A stretch of DNA of 53,615 nucleotides from Clostridia bacterium (GCA_017517035.1 JAFXAN010000126.1:1-53615); one strand, 5' to 3'; shown: positions 8,929 to 17,881, counted from the stretch's first letter. Translations and numbers: made by a program. Notes: a model not told the origin generated them from the sequence alone.

Positions 8929-9612
8929 ATGATTGAGTTCAAAAATGTCAGAAGTATCTATAAAAGAAATAATCATGTTGCGCTTGATGATGTGAGCTTC
9001 AGAATCGAGGATGGAGAATTTGTTTTCATCGTCGGTCATTCGGGAGCCGGAAAGACAACAATGACAAAGCTTCTTCTCCGTGAAATGGTGCCAACATCGG
9101 GATCTATTACGGTTAATAATTACAATCTCAAGAAGATGCCCAAATTCAAGGTTGCAAAATACCGCAGAAGTCTCGGCGTCGTTTTCCAGGATTTTAAGCT
9201 TTTTCCTCAGAAAACCGTTTATGAGAATGTGGCGTTTGCAATGCAGGTGGTCGGAACTCCCAAGGCGCTCATTGCAAGACGAGTTCCTGCAATCCTCAAG
9301 TCCATGGGACTTATTGATAAGGCAAAGAACATCCCCGAGGAGCTTTCGGGAGGCGAGCAGCAGAGAGTTGCCATTGCGAGAGCCATTGCAAATACTCCCG
9401 ATATAATCATCGCCGATGAGCCGACGGGAAATATCGACCCTCAGATGGCGGCGGAGATCATGGAGCTTCTTGTTTGGATAAATCAGAAATTCGGAAAGAC
9501 CGTGGTTGTGGTTACTCATGCGGAAAATCTTGTCAATACATATCAAAACAGGGTTATTCGCCTTGATCACGGTAAGGTTACAAGCGATAGAGTGGGAGGC
9601 ATGTTTGAATGA
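8929..9612 (+). CDS. ftsE: Cell division ATP-binding protein FtsE
   Basis: ABC-type ATPase that, with FtsX, transmits cell-division signals across the membrane to a peptidoglycan hydrolase. It has 227 aa from the ATG at 8929; an in-frame upstream ATG at 8890 would add 13 unconserved residues. Motifs: Walker A GHSGAGKTT, Q-loop VVFQDFKLFP, signature LSGGEQQRVAIARAI, Walker B IIIADEPTGNID and the H-loop VVVVTHAENL. The next gene, ftsX, starts inside its stop codon (ATGA), so translation is coupled. The pair heads a division cassette with an M23 hydrolase and an S41 protease. Confidence 0.95.
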   Translation: MIEFKNVRSIYKRNNHVALDDVSFRIEDGEFVFIVGHSGAGKTTMTKLLLREMVPTSGSITVNNYNLKKMPKFKVAKYRRSLGVVFQDFKLFPQKTVYENVAFAMQVVGTPKALIARRVPAILKSMGLIDKAKNIPEELSGGEQQRVAIARAIANTPDIIIADEPTGNIDPQMAAEIMELLVWINQKFGKTVVVVTHAENLVNTYQNRVIRLDHGKVTSDRVGGMFE

Positions 9613-10544
9613 ATAACAATATGACCCACAAAAAACAGCCCCAAAAGATGAAAAAAAGCTATAATCCGTTTATGTTTATCGGAGAGGCATTTAAAAACCT
9701 TTGGCGTGACAGAGTTATGTCAACAGCTTCAATTCTCGTTCTCGCAAGCTGCCTTGTACTTCTCGGCTGCTTCTCGCTTTTGGTGGTAAATATCAATATC
9801 AATATGAATAGACTCGTTTCTCTTAATGAGATAGTCGTTTTTGTTGATTATGATCTGCCCCCGGAGCAGGTGGAGATAATCGGACAGAGAATAAGAGTGC
9901 TTGACAATGTGGAAACCATTGAGTTTATTTCAAAGGACTCGGGTCTTGACTCAATGAAAGAGGACTATGCCGGCTTTGAGGATGTTTTTGACAGCATGAA
10001 GGAATCGGGAGATAACCCGCTTTCCGATAGCTTCAGAATCAAATATAAGGATAATTCCAAGGTTACAACACTTGATTATAATCTTCGTCAGATCGAGGGC
10101 GTGAGAAAAGTGAATAACCGCCTTGATCTTGCCACATCCCTTGAGAATTTCAAAAACGGCATTTCGGTCATTTTCATCGGATTTCTCGCAGTACTCTTTA
10201 TTGTCAGCGTGTTTATCATCATAAATACCATCAAGCTGGCGGTAAATTCCCATATGGAAGAGATCAGAGTTATGAAATATATCGGTGCATCCGATTGGTT
10301 CATCGTTGTGCCTTATATCATCGAGGGCACGATAATCGGAATTTTCTCAAGCGTCATTGCATATCTTGCCCAGTGGTATGTTTACTTTAGCCTTGAAAAA
10401 ATGGTCGCAACAGATATCAAAATGGTAGAGCTTATGTCATTTGGTGACATTGGAGGCATTGTTGCCCTTTCATTCCTCGCAGTAGGTATTATTACGGGAG
10501 TTGTGGGCAGTTGCATCTCACTACATAAAAATTTGCAGGCATAA
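9609..10544 (+). CDS. ftsX: Cell division permease-like protein FtsX
   Basis: Integral membrane partner of FtsE, 311 aa. It has a cytoplasmic N-terminus (MNNNMTHKKQPQKMKKSYNP), one membrane helix at about 37-60, an extracellular domain (about 65-185) with the family pattern VVFVDYDLPPEQVEIIGQRI, then three C-terminal helices with the conserved cytoplasmic loop IRVMKYIGASDWFI. This four-helix plan is standard for FtsX. The extracellular domain should contact a coiled-coil hydrolase, and such a protein is encoded 23 bp downstream. The start overlaps the ftsE stop by four bases. Confidence 0.94.
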   Translation: MNNNMTHKKQPQKMKKSYNPFMFIGEAFKNLWRDRVMSTASILVLASCLVLLGCFSLLVVNININMNRLVSLNEIVVFVDYDLPPEQVEIIGQRIRVLDNVETIEFISKDSGLDSMKEDYAGFEDVFDSMKESGDNPLSDSFRIKYKDNSKVTTLDYNLRQIEGVRKVNNRLDLATSLENFKNGISVIFIGFLAVLFIVSVFIIINTIKLAVNSHMEEIRVMKYIGASDWFIVVPYIIEGTIIGIFSSVIAYLAQWYVYFSLEKMVATDIKMVELMSFGDIGGIVALSFLAVGIITGVVGSCISLHKNLQA

Positions 10545-10567
10545 AAAAGAAAGGAGCTTAAACGCAG

Positions 10568-11764
10568 ATGAAAAAGGCAAAAATATTTAATAAGAAAATA
10601 TTGTGCTTTGCACTTGCAGCGATGTTTTGCATCATTGGCGCGGGCGAATTTCTTATAAGAGCAAGTATAACTCGTGCGGCAACAGATGCAAATGTTACCG
10701 CAATGGAGAACAAGATAAAGGATATCCAGACAAAGAAAAAAGACGTTCTTGCCAAGATGAATGCGGCAAAAAACAGCAAAGCTGAGGCAACACAGTATAA
10801 ATCCTATATCGACGAGCAGGTGAATCTCACAGAGGAAGAGATCACAACTATAAACGCTCTTATAGCAGAGCTTGATAACAAGATTGCAGAAAAGGAAGCC
10901 GAGATAAAGGTAGCCTCGGATAATATCGAAACACAGTATAATAATTTCAAGCAGATAATGCGCCTTTCATATGAGGAGGGCAATGCAAGCTATGTTGAGA
11001 TGGTGCTTGGCTCCGAGGATTTCTACGATTTTCTCGTGAGAATTGAGCAAGTAACCTCACTTATGGAATATAGCACAAAGCTCCTTGATAGCTTCAAGGC
11101 TGATAAAGCTGCTCTTGAAAGTGCAAAAGAATCTCTTCAGGCTTCAAAAACCACGCAGGTAATTTACCAGGGAGAGCTTCAGTCAAGAAGAGAGGAGCTT
11201 GAAGCCTTGCAGGAGGAAAATGCGAATTATCTCAGCGCACTTTCAAAGGATATAAGCTCATATCAGGCAACATATGATAGCTATGCAAAGGCAGAGGATG
11301 AGCTTGATAAGCAGCTTGAAAAATATCTTCGTGAGCTGCAGGCAAAGGAGAACAGCCAGTATGTTGGCGGTGAATTTAATTGGCCGCTTCCGCTGAATTG
11401 GAAGAGCATAAGCTCCGCATATGGCTATAGAACTCTCAACGGAAAGAGAGAGTTCCATCGCGGAATTGATATACCCGCATCAAAGAATACAAATATTTAT
11501 GCTTCAAACAGCGGTAAGGTCGTAACCGCAACATTCCATTATAGCTATGGAAACTATGTTGTTATAGACCACGGTGGAGGAAAATCTACACTCTATGCCC
11601 ATGCGAATAAGCTCAACTGTAAGGTTGGAGACTATGTAAAGCAGGGAGATGTTATCGCATTTGTTGGAACAACGGGACATTCATATGGAAATCACCTGCA
11701 TTTTGAGGTGAGAATCAACGGTACTGCAAAGAATCCTTTGGATTATGTTGTCAGACCAAAATAA
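10568..11764 (+). CDS. Secreted coiled-coil M23 peptidoglycan hydrolase (EnvC/PcsB-like FtsEX partner)
   Basis: Exported zinc endopeptidase of 398 aa. A signal sequence (about 1-37) precedes a long coiled coil (about 40-260) rich in Glu, Lys and Ala. A LytM/M23 domain follows at about 270-395. All catalytic residues are present: zinc ligands H297 and D301 (HRGID) and H378, plus H345 and H376 (HLHFE). It is therefore probably active itself, unlike E. coli EnvC, which activates amidases. Coiled coil plus lytic domain directly after ftsEX is the architecture of FtsEX-gated hydrolases. An AGGAG site precedes the ATG. The following protease gene starts 34 bp after its stop, or overlaps it if an upstream ATG is used. 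Confidence 0.9.
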   Translation: MKKAKIFNKKILCFALAAMFCIIGAGEFLIRASITRAATDANVTAMENKIKDIQTKKKDVLAKMNAAKNSKAEATQYKSYIDEQVNLTEEEITTINALIAELDNKIAEKEAEIKVASDNIETQYNNFKQIMRLSYEEGNASYVEMVLGSEDFYDFLVRIEQVTSLMEYSTKLLDSFKADKAALESAKESLQASKTTQVIYQGELQSRREELEALQEENANYLSALSKDISSYQATYDSYAKAEDELDKQLEKYLRELQAKENSQYVGGEFNWPLPLNWKSISSAYGYRTLNGKREFHRGIDIPASKNTNIYASNSGKVVTATFHYSYGNYVVIDHGGGKSTLYAHANKLNCKVGDYVKQGDVIAFVGTTGHSYGNHLHFEVRINGTAKNPLDYVVRPK

Positions 11765-11798
11765 AACTAAAAAGCATCAGGCTTTTTCGGAGGTCAAT

Positions 11799-13079
11799 TT
11801 GAAGAGTAGAATATCAATTATAACGCTATTGCTGTGCATAATAGTAACAGCAGTTGCGGTTTTCATGTCAACATATACGGTTTTGACAGATAATTACAGA
11901 GAAGAGCTTGCAAAGGCTTATGCCGAGGATACGGTCGTTGGGGAAGAGATTCCCGAGCTTCCTCAGCAGGAACAAGCACAAAAAAGTATATATGAGGAAA
12001 AGCTTTCGACAGTTCTCGGTTATTTTGAAGGGCGTGCATATTACGATCTGGATACAGAAGCCGTGATCGAAGGAATGCTTGACGGCGTTGCATACGGAAC
12101 AGGCGACAGATATGCGGAATACTATACCGCAGAGGAATATGCAACATTTACTGCGGAGAGTAACGGCGAGATGCAGGGCATCGGAGTCAATATAATTTTC
12201 AACGCAGATTATAATGCAATAGAAATTATCAATGTTATGCCCGATTCTCCGGCACTTGAGGCGGGACTTCTTCCCGGAGACCTGATACTTTATGTAGGTC
12301 TTGGCGAAAACGCTGAAAGCGTTGCCGAGATGGGCTATACAATGGCGGTTTCCAAGCTTCAGGGACTTGCCGGCACAAAATGCGAATTTACTGCTGTCAG
12401 AAATGAGAATTTTGAAGAGCCTATTGATTTTTCGATAGACAGAAGAAAGGTTACTGTGCAAACTGTCACTCATCATCTGTATGAGGGAGATAAGAGCATC
12501 GGTATTATCGAAATAAGCCAGTTTGATAAGGTAACTCCCGAGCAGTTTTTCGTTGCTCTTGACGATCTGCAGGGAAAAGGCGCAACTAAGATCATTTTTG
12601 ATGTTAGAAACAACCCCGGCGGAGACCTCAATGCTATTTGTGAGATCCTTGATTTTCTCGTTCCCGAAGGTCCGATAATCAGAATGAAGGATAAGGCGGG
12701 AAATGAGAGCGTTATACAGTCGGAGGGCAGTGAATACGGCGCACCGATGGCGGTTCTTTGTAACGGAAGCTCCGCAAGCGCAGCAGAGCTTTTCACAAGT
12801 GCGCTGAAGGACTATAAAAAGGCTGTGATAGTCGGAACGACAACCTTCGGAAAGGGAAGCGTTCAGACAATATATAGCCTCCCTGACGGCAGCGGAATAA
12901 AGATGACGACAAAAATGTATTTTCCACCGTTCTCAGAAGGGTATGACGGAGTTGGAATAACTCCCGATATCGAGGTCGAGATGGCTGAAGAATTTAAAAA
13001 TGTAAGTCTTTATAAGATTTCCGATGCTGATGATACGCAGCTTCAGAAAGCTATAGAATATTTAAACGAAAACTATTAA
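11799..13079 (+). CDS. S41 C-terminal processing peptidase with PDZ domain (CtpA/CtpB-like)
   Basis: Membrane-anchored serine protease of 426 aa acting outside the membrane. I chose the TTG at 11799 because a perfect GGAGG (11789-11793) lies five bases upstream; the frame is also open from an ATG at 11745 overlapping the previous gene, but that gives 18 poorly signal-like residues. Residues 5-27 form a signal anchor. A PDZ domain covers about 125-200 (GIGVNIIF, PDSPALEAGLLPGDLILYV). The S41 domain contains the catalytic serine S325 in GSSASAAE and lysine K352 in TFGKGSVQ, so the Ser-Lys dyad is intact. Position after ftsEX and the M23 hydrolase suggests processing of division or envelope proteins; the substrate is unknown. 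Confidence 0.9.
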   Translation: MKSRISIITLLLCIIVTAVAVFMSTYTVLTDNYREELAKAYAEDTVVGEEIPELPQQEQAQKSIYEEKLSTVLGYFEGRAYYDLDTEAVIEGMLDGVAYGTGDRYAEYYTAEEYATFTAESNGEMQGIGVNIIFNADYNAIEIINVMPDSPALEAGLLPGDLILYVGLGENAESVAEMGYTMAVSKLQGLAGTKCEFTAVRNENFEEPIDFSIDRRKVTVQTVTHHLYEGDKSIGIIEISQFDKVTPEQFFVALDDLQGKGATKIIFDVRNNPGGDLNAICEILDFLVPEGPIIRMKDKAGNESVIQSEGSEYGAPMAVLCNGSSASAAELFTSALKDYKKAVIVGTTTFGKGSVQTIYSLPDGSGIKMTTKMYFPPFSEGYDGVGITPDIEVEMAEEFKNVSLYKISDADDTQLQKAIEYLNENY

Positions 13080-13099
13080 ACATCAAAGGAGATATGGTA

Positions 13100-13588
13100 A
13101 TGTCAAAGGCAAAGCAGATGCTCTATACCAAAGAAGGTCTTAAGGAGCTTACAGATGAGCTCAGCTATCTGAAAAACACAAAGAGGAAGGAAAATCTTGA
13201 GGCGATCGCAGTTGCAAAGTCCTTTGGTGACCTTTCCGAGAATGCAGAATATGATGCGGCAAGAAATGAGCAGGCTCAGATCGAAGCAAAGATAAAAGAG
13301 CTTGAAGAAATGATAGCAAATGCGGTCGTTGTTGATGAGGATGCCATCGACGCAGGCGTTGTAAGCATGGGATCGCATGTAAAGGTTATAATTGAGTCAA
13401 CAGGCGCAGAAAAGGAATATAGCATTGTTGCGCCTAACCAGGTCGCTCCTATGCAGGGACTTATTTCCGATCAGTCCCCTGTAGGTAAGGCACTTATCGG
13501 CGCAAGAGCAGGTGATGAGGTCTCCTTTGAGGTACCCAGCGGAGCTGTTCGCATGAAGGTTGTTGAAGTTTCAAGATCAAAGAGCTGA
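13100..13588 (+). CDS. greA: Transcription elongation factor GreA
   Basis: Factor that enters the RNA polymerase secondary channel and stimulates cleavage of backtracked transcripts. At 162 aa it has the family length: an N-terminal coiled coil (about 5-78) with the conserved AVAKSFGDLSENAEYDAA tip region, then the C-terminal FKBP-like domain ending in VGKALIGARAGDEVSFEVP. I chose the ATG at 13100, eight bases after GGAG (13088-13091); the ATG at 13094 is too close to that site. It lies 20 bp after the S41 gene and 34 bp before lysS, an arrangement (greA-lysS) frequent in Clostridia. Confidence 0.95.
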   Translation: MSKAKQMLYTKEGLKELTDELSYLKNTKRKENLEAIAVAKSFGDLSENAEYDAARNEQAQIEAKIKELEEMIANAVVVDEDAIDAGVVSMGSHVKVIIESTGAEKEYSIVAPNQVAPMQGLISDQSPVGKALIGARAGDEVSFEVPSGAVRMKVVEVSRSKS

Positions 13589-13622
13589 TAAAAGATAAAA
13601 ATTCCGAAAGGACACTATAAAA

Positions 13623-15137
13623 ATGGCAGAAGAAAAGAATGTACAGAATACAGAAGAAGTTGAAGAAATAAGCGCAGAGGAGCTTAGCGACATATTGAGA
13701 GTACGCCGCGAAAAGCTTGCTGATCTTCAGGCGAAGGGCGAAAATCCCTTTGAAAAGGTAAAATTCGATTTTGATACTTATACAAGCGAGATCCGTGAGA
13801 GATTCGAGGAGCTTGAGAATAAGGATGTTAAGATCGCTGGCAGACTTATGAGCCGCCGAGATATGGGTAAGGCAAACTTCATTGATGTTGCAGATGAAAA
13901 GGGAAGACTTCAGTGCTATGTCCGCATCGACGAGATCGGTGAGGAGGCTTTTGAAGGCTTTAAAAAGTGGGATATCGGTGATATCGTCGGTATCAGCGGC
14001 TTTGTTTTCAGAACAAGACGCGGCGAGATCTCCGTTCATGTTAAGGAGATCGAGCTTCTTGCAAAATCTCTGCTTCCACTTCCCGAAAAATTCCACGGCC
14101 TTAAGGACCAGGAAACAAGATACAGACAGAGATATGTTGATCTTATCGTTAATCCCGATGTTAAGGATACATTTGTAAAGCGCTCAATGATCCTTAAGGA
14201 GATAAGAAATTATCTCGATTCCAAGGGCTTCCTTGAGGTTGATACACCTATTCTCGTTCCACTTGAGATCGGTGCATCCGCAAGACCCTTCGTTACACAT
14301 CATAATACTCTCGATATGGATATGTATCTCCGTATCGAAACAGAGCTTTATCTTAAGAGACTTATCGTCGGAGGTATGCACAGAGTTTATGAGGTGGGAA
14401 GAATCTTTAGAAATGAAGGAATGGACCCAAAGCATAATCCCGAGTTTACTTCCATCGAGCTTTATCAGGCATTTACCGACTATAAGGGCATGATGGATCT
14501 TGTTGAAGAGCTTAATACCATGCTTGCAGAGAAGATCTGCGGCTCAAAGGTCATCACATATCAGGGTAAGGAGATCGACATGGGTCATTGGGAAAGAATG
14601 ACCATGGTCGAGGCTGTTAAGAAGTATAGCGGTTGTGATTATAATGATTGGGCAACCGACGAGGATGCAAGAGCTTGTGCAAAGAAGATGCATGTTGAGG
14701 TTCCCGAAAACGCAACAAAGGGAACTGTTCTTGTTGAGTTTTTTGACGCTTTTGTTGAGGAAAACCTCATTCAGCCTACATTTATCTATGATTATCCTGT
14801 TGAAAATTCTCCTCTTGCGAAGAGAAAAGCAGATGATCCTGCATTTACCGAGCGTTTTGAATATTTTATCAACGCAACAGAGTTCGGAAATGCGTTCAGC
14901 GAGCTGAATGATCCTATCGACCAGAAGGAAAGATTTGAAAAGCAGGTTGCTGCAAAGAAGAAGGAAGAGCCAAACTGTAATGCAGAGGTTGATTACGATT
15001 ATGTAACTGCCCTTGAATACGGTATGCCTCCCACAGGCGGTCTGGGCTTCGGTATCGACCGTCTCGTAATGCTTCTTACAGACAGTGCATCCATCCGTGA
15101 TGTGCTTCTGTTCCCCACAATGAAGCCGTTAGACTAA
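13623..15137 (+). CDS. lysS: Lysyl-tRNA synthetase, class II
   Basis: Charges tRNA-Lys with lysine. The 504-aa protein has an N-terminal OB-fold anticodon-binding domain (about 60-165, including VKIAGRLMSRRDMGKANFID) and a class II catalytic domain. Motif 2 is seen as RIFRNEGMDPKHNPEFTSIE and motif 3 as GLGFGIDRLVMLLTD. Residues 10-40 are an acidic extension (EEVEEISAEELSDILRVRRE) often seen in clostridial enzymes. It ends the housekeeping block; a terminator stands 100 bp downstream. Confidence 0.96.
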   Translation: MAEEKNVQNTEEVEEISAEELSDILRVRREKLADLQAKGENPFEKVKFDFDTYTSEIRERFEELENKDVKIAGRLMSRRDMGKANFIDVADEKGRLQCYVRIDEIGEEAFEGFKKWDIGDIVGISGFVFRTRRGEISVHVKEIELLAKSLLPLPEKFHGLKDQETRYRQRYVDLIVNPDVKDTFVKRSMILKEIRNYLDSKGFLEVDTPILVPLEIGASARPFVTHHNTLDMDMYLRIETELYLKRLIVGGMHRVYEVGRIFRNEGMDPKHNPEFTSIELYQAFTDYKGMMDLVEELNTMLAEKICGSKVITYQGKEIDMGHWERMTMVEAVKKYSGCDYNDWATDEDARACAKKMHVEVPENATKGTVLVEFFDAFVEENLIQPTFIYDYPVENSPLAKRKADDPAFTERFEYFINATEFGNAFSELNDPIDQKERFEKQVAAKKKEEPNCNAEVDYDYVTALEYGMPPTGGLGFGIDRLVMLLTDSASIRDVLLFPTMKPLD

Positions 15138-15192
15138 TAAAACCCTTGAAAATAAAGGATTTTCGGACTTTGAAAAACGAAAAAACACTCAA

Positions 15193-15231
15193 TTTACCAG
15201 AGTTTTACCACTGATTTTTAATTTTTTACCA
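15193..15231. repeat. Three phased TTTACCA direct repeats
   Basis: TTTACCA occurs at 15193-15199, 15204-15210 and 15225-15231. The spacings are 11 and 21 bp, one and two helical turns, so the sites face the same side of the DNA. Similar iterated TTTTACCA boxes occur at ends of clostridial integrative elements as recombinase arm sites. No integrase is present here, so the role is inferred. Confidence 0.4.
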
Positions 15232-15236
15232 ATGAA

Positions 15237-15270
15237 AAGTACTGCCATTACCCAACGGCAGTACTTTTTT
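15237..15270 (+). terminator. Terminator downstream of lysS
   Basis: AAGTACTGCC (15237-15246) pairs with GGCAGTACTT (15257-15266) across a 10-base loop, followed by a T run to 15270. Confidence 0.88.
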
Positions 15271-15391
15271 ATTGAATTATTTACAATTGAGCCTAAATGT
15301 TAAGATGATATTGTTATTCCTTATTTTTTCTCTTCTTCTTTCATACTTATCTCGAATAGAATAGTAGCGAAATTCTCTAACCCTCGGAGAG

Positions 15392-15439
15392 CCCTATGTG
15401 TTAACACCCTCCGTAAGTGGGGGTGTTGACACAATAGGG
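15392..15439 (+). other. Candidate oriT: long inverted repeat upstream of the relaxase
   Basis: CCCTATGTGTTAACACCC (15392-15409) pairs with GGGTGTTGACACAATAGGG (15421-15439), with 11 of 12 inner bases matched, one bulged A, and an 11-base loop. CTATGTG|TTA at 15394-15403 resembles the TAGTGTG|TTA nick region known for pMV158-type (MOBV) plasmids. It lies 80 bp before the relaxase start. The rest of the 382-bp gap holds the lysS terminator, the TTTACCA repeats and a pyrimidine-rich stretch. Confidence 0.45.
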
Positions 15440-15519
15440 ATACGTCTCCCCTTCTTCTCTTCTCCTTTTCTCCTCCGCTTCTATTCTTCTTCAAAAAATT
15501 GTGAAAGGAAAGTGATTAT

Positions 15520-16707
15520 ATGATCCAAATCAGTGGTACAGTGACGGTTGGAAATGGGAGTGAATTTCACAACCATGACCACAAGTACAGAAGCACCTTG
15601 AAACACGTTATAAACCCCGAAAACGATGTTATAGAGCTAATCCCATACAAAGACTACAAGACGCATATAAACGAAATTATGCGGCCTTATATAGAGGAAT
15701 ATAACGAGAGACAAGAGAAGAAATACAAGGCTGCTTGGGAGAGATTTAATGCAGGCAAAATCAAAAACAAACCCAAGAAAAAAGATTATAAACTAATGGG
15801 ATTTGACTACTACAACGACCACAAGAATGACATAATGAAAATTCCGAGAAACGGCAAAACAGAGGTCATTCCAATATTTCGTTCATTCATCATCGGCATC
15901 GGCGATCAAGACGATAAAAAGAAAATACCGCAGGAAGTTGCGGTGAGGATTTTTCAAAATACTTTAGAGCAATTCAAAAAGGATTTTCCCAATTTCCATT
16001 TGCTCGGAGCGACCTGTCACGCGGGTGAGAGAGGCTATTGGCATTTTCATTTAGATGTAAAGCCGTTATACGAAAAGGAAAACTCAAAAGGCCTAAAAGT
16101 TGGTGTGGGACTTGATAAAACTCTTATCAAAATGGGTTATCATAGTGAGCATAGTATCATAAATGGTCGGGATAAAGTCCCGCTGCTGTTTAACGCTATG
16201 AGAAATCAAATCTACCGAGAGCTTGAGTTGTCCCTCGCTGCAGAAGGCATCAGAATGCAATACGGAGTTTCAGAACGGAAAGACCCGGGCAAGGACAGTG
16301 GCAAAAATCAACGCCTTGAGGATTGGCAAAAAACGAGAGATGCAGTTCGTGAACTACAACATAAAAAGAACACAGCCCTCGATATCTTGGAACGAGATAA
16401 AATCTCACCTGATGATCTAAAAGCTGCCCTTACCGCTGCGATCGACATCACAGACAAAATCGAAGAAATCGAAAACAGTCCCCGAAAACGCATCGACAAA
16501 AACAAAGTTGTTGTTGAGTTTCATCTCCTTGACCAACTCCGCAGTTTTGTGGAAAAACTTGTGGAATTGATAGCCGTTTTTCTCCGAGACAGAGACGAAT
16601 ACAAAAGAAAATACGAGGAACTGAAAAGAGAGAAAGAAAAGCTCAAGGATAATGAAAATATTGAACATAAAAAAACAGACATAACCGATAAATGTGTATC
16701 TCGCTGA
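15520..16707 (+). CDS. MOBV-family relaxase (Mob/Pre plasmid recombination protein)
   Basis: DNA relaxase expected to nick an oriT and start conjugative mobilisation. In 395 aa it shows the MOBV layout: an N-terminal HN..(K)YR region (FHNHDHKYRSTLKHV), the linker EEYNERQEKKYKA typical of Mob/Pre proteins, and a metal-binding histidine motif CHAGERGYWHFHLDVKPL at about residues 166-183, where most relatives have HxDExxPHxH. The C-terminus (about 235-390) is highly charged coiled coil. No replication, integrase or coupling protein gene is adjacent, so it sits in a minimal mobilisable element or a remnant that would depend on helper functions. The ATG has an AAAGGAAAG site upstream. Confidence 0.75.
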   Translation: MIQISGTVTVGNGSEFHNHDHKYRSTLKHVINPENDVIELIPYKDYKTHINEIMRPYIEEYNERQEKKYKAAWERFNAGKIKNKPKKKDYKLMGFDYYNDHKNDIMKIPRNGKTEVIPIFRSFIIGIGDQDDKKKIPQEVAVRIFQNTLEQFKKDFPNFHLLGATCHAGERGYWHFHLDVKPLYEKENSKGLKVGVGLDKTLIKMGYHSEHSIINGRDKVPLLFNAMRNQIYRELELSLAAEGIRMQYGVSERKDPGKDSGKNQRLEDWQKTRDAVRELQHKKNTALDILERDKISPDDLKAALTAAIDITDKIEEIENSPRKRIDKNKVVVEFHLLDQLRSFVEKLVELIAVFLRDRDEYKRKYEELKREKEKLKDNENIEHKKTDITDKCVSR

Positions 16708-16729
16708 ACCCTATAAACTCGCCCGCCAC

Positions 16730-16763
16730 AAAAAAGCACAAGTCCGTAAAACCAGACTTGTGC
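16730..16763 (-). terminator. Terminator of the GH26 operon
   Basis: GCACAAGTC (16736-16744) pairs with GACTTGTGC (16755-16763). On the minus strand the stem is followed by TTTTTT (16735-16730), so it stops GH26 transcription; read the other way it may also end the relaxase gene. Confidence 0.8.
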
Positions 16764-16810
16764 ATAACTGAGACTTGGATTTTTAAAATTTTTGTTAAAG
16801 GGGATATAAA

Positions 16811-17848
16811 TTAAATCATTTTTGCGACATCCTCAAGTCCAAGGATTCCGTTTGCATTCATGAAGATGTTTCCTTTTGTCATCTCGTTGAGTGTAAGTGG
16901 AGATGTCCATGTGAGCATATATGTTGCGGTATATCCATCAGAAGAGAGTTTGCGGACAAGGGCAAGCAGATCCTCACCGCTGAAGATATCCGGTTGTTTT
17001 GTTCCTTCCTCAGGATTTGCTTTAATAGCTCCTCTGGGACCCCATTCAGCAAATGCCAGTGGTTTCCCGGTTGAAGCAAGGTCTTTATAGGTACTGTTTT
17101 TTTCAATTTCATAATTTCCACTGCTGTACCAATCCATTCCAACAAAATCGCACATATTTCCGGGATATCCGTAAAGAGCCCTTTTCATACCTTTATTATC
17201 GTCTGCAACGATATTTGGACTATACTCCCAAAGAAGATTATCAAGGTTTCTTTCGTAATTGAAATAGTCATAGATATATTTCCATGTGGCAATAAAGGTT
17301 TCTTCATTTATTGATCTGTGATACTGTGTTTTTTCATCCCATTGAACCATACAAAACCAAAACCAACATCCGTTTGCTTCGTGTAATGGTCTCCAAATTA
17401 CGGGAACCTTGTTCTTTTTCAACTTTTCAAGAAAATCTGCGATTGCAGAAAGTTCCATTTTGAAATATTTATTAAGCTCGGTTCCATCGGTTAGCATTTC
17501 CAACCACGTTTCGTTACCGCCGATAATTCCTCTGTACCCATCAACATCAGGATTTTTGTTTTTTGGATTTGCTAAATGAGCACTACAGGTAACAAGTCCC
17601 CCCTTTTCGGCATAATCGGTAATTTCTGAAACGACCTGTTCGATACCTTCTTCACCAAGTTTCGCAAGGTTTGATTTTCTGATATCAAACCCGAGAATTC
17701 CCGGATATTTACCGGTATTATTTTTGAATCTTTCGAGTGTTTTACTGACCATCGAAGGGGAATTGTTCATTTCTTCACCAAAAATGAGAAGATTTTTATC
17801 AGCATATACTTTTTTGAAAAGTTCAATAACTTGCTGTTTGGTGTACAT
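16811..17848 (-). CDS. GH26 glycoside hydrolase (beta-mannanase-like), no signal peptide
   Basis: Probable endo-beta-mannanase or related retaining glycosidase of family GH26, 345 aa. The catalytic pair is visible: acid/base E157 in IWRPLHEANG and nucleophile E268 in LAFAEWGP. Other family features are the conserved aromatic run CWFWFCMVQW and YGYPGNMCDFVGMDWY. There is no signal peptide, so it should act in the cytoplasm on imported oligosaccharides, unlike its neighbour. AAGGAG precedes the ATG. It lies 33 bp downstream of a second, lipoprotein GH26 gene on the same strand, and the two catalytic domains are clearly similar, so they probably arose by duplication. Substrate specificity within GH26 (mannan, lichenan, xylan) cannot be told by eye. 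Confidence 0.85.
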   Translation of the reverse strand: MYTKQQVIELFKKVYADKNLLIFGEEMNNSPSMVSKTLERFKNNTGKYPGILGFDIRKSNLAKLGEEGIEQVVSEITDYAEKGGLVTCSAHLANPKNKNPDVDGYRGIIGGNETWLEMLTDGTELNKYFKMELSAIADFLEKLKKNKVPVIWRPLHEANGCWFWFCMVQWDEKTQYHRSINEETFIATWKYIYDYFNYERNLDNLLWEYSPNIVADDNKGMKRALYGYPGNMCDFVGMDWYSSGNYEIEKNSTYKDLASTGKPLAFAEWGPRGAIKANPEEGTKQPDIFSGEDLLALVRKLSSDGYTATYMLTWTSPLTLNEMTKGNIFMNANGILGLEDVAKMI

Positions 17849-17881
17849 GGTATTTTCTCCTTGGGAATATTATTGTTAAAA

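Noticed and set aside
7944-8942. Minus-strand frame of 332 codons opposite the CdaR-like gene
   Set aside because: Mirror of a well-supported gene, crosses its terminator, and shows no motifs.
15138-15519. tRNA gene or attachment site after lysS
   Set aside because: No cloverleaf or conserved T-arm sequence is seen in this gap.
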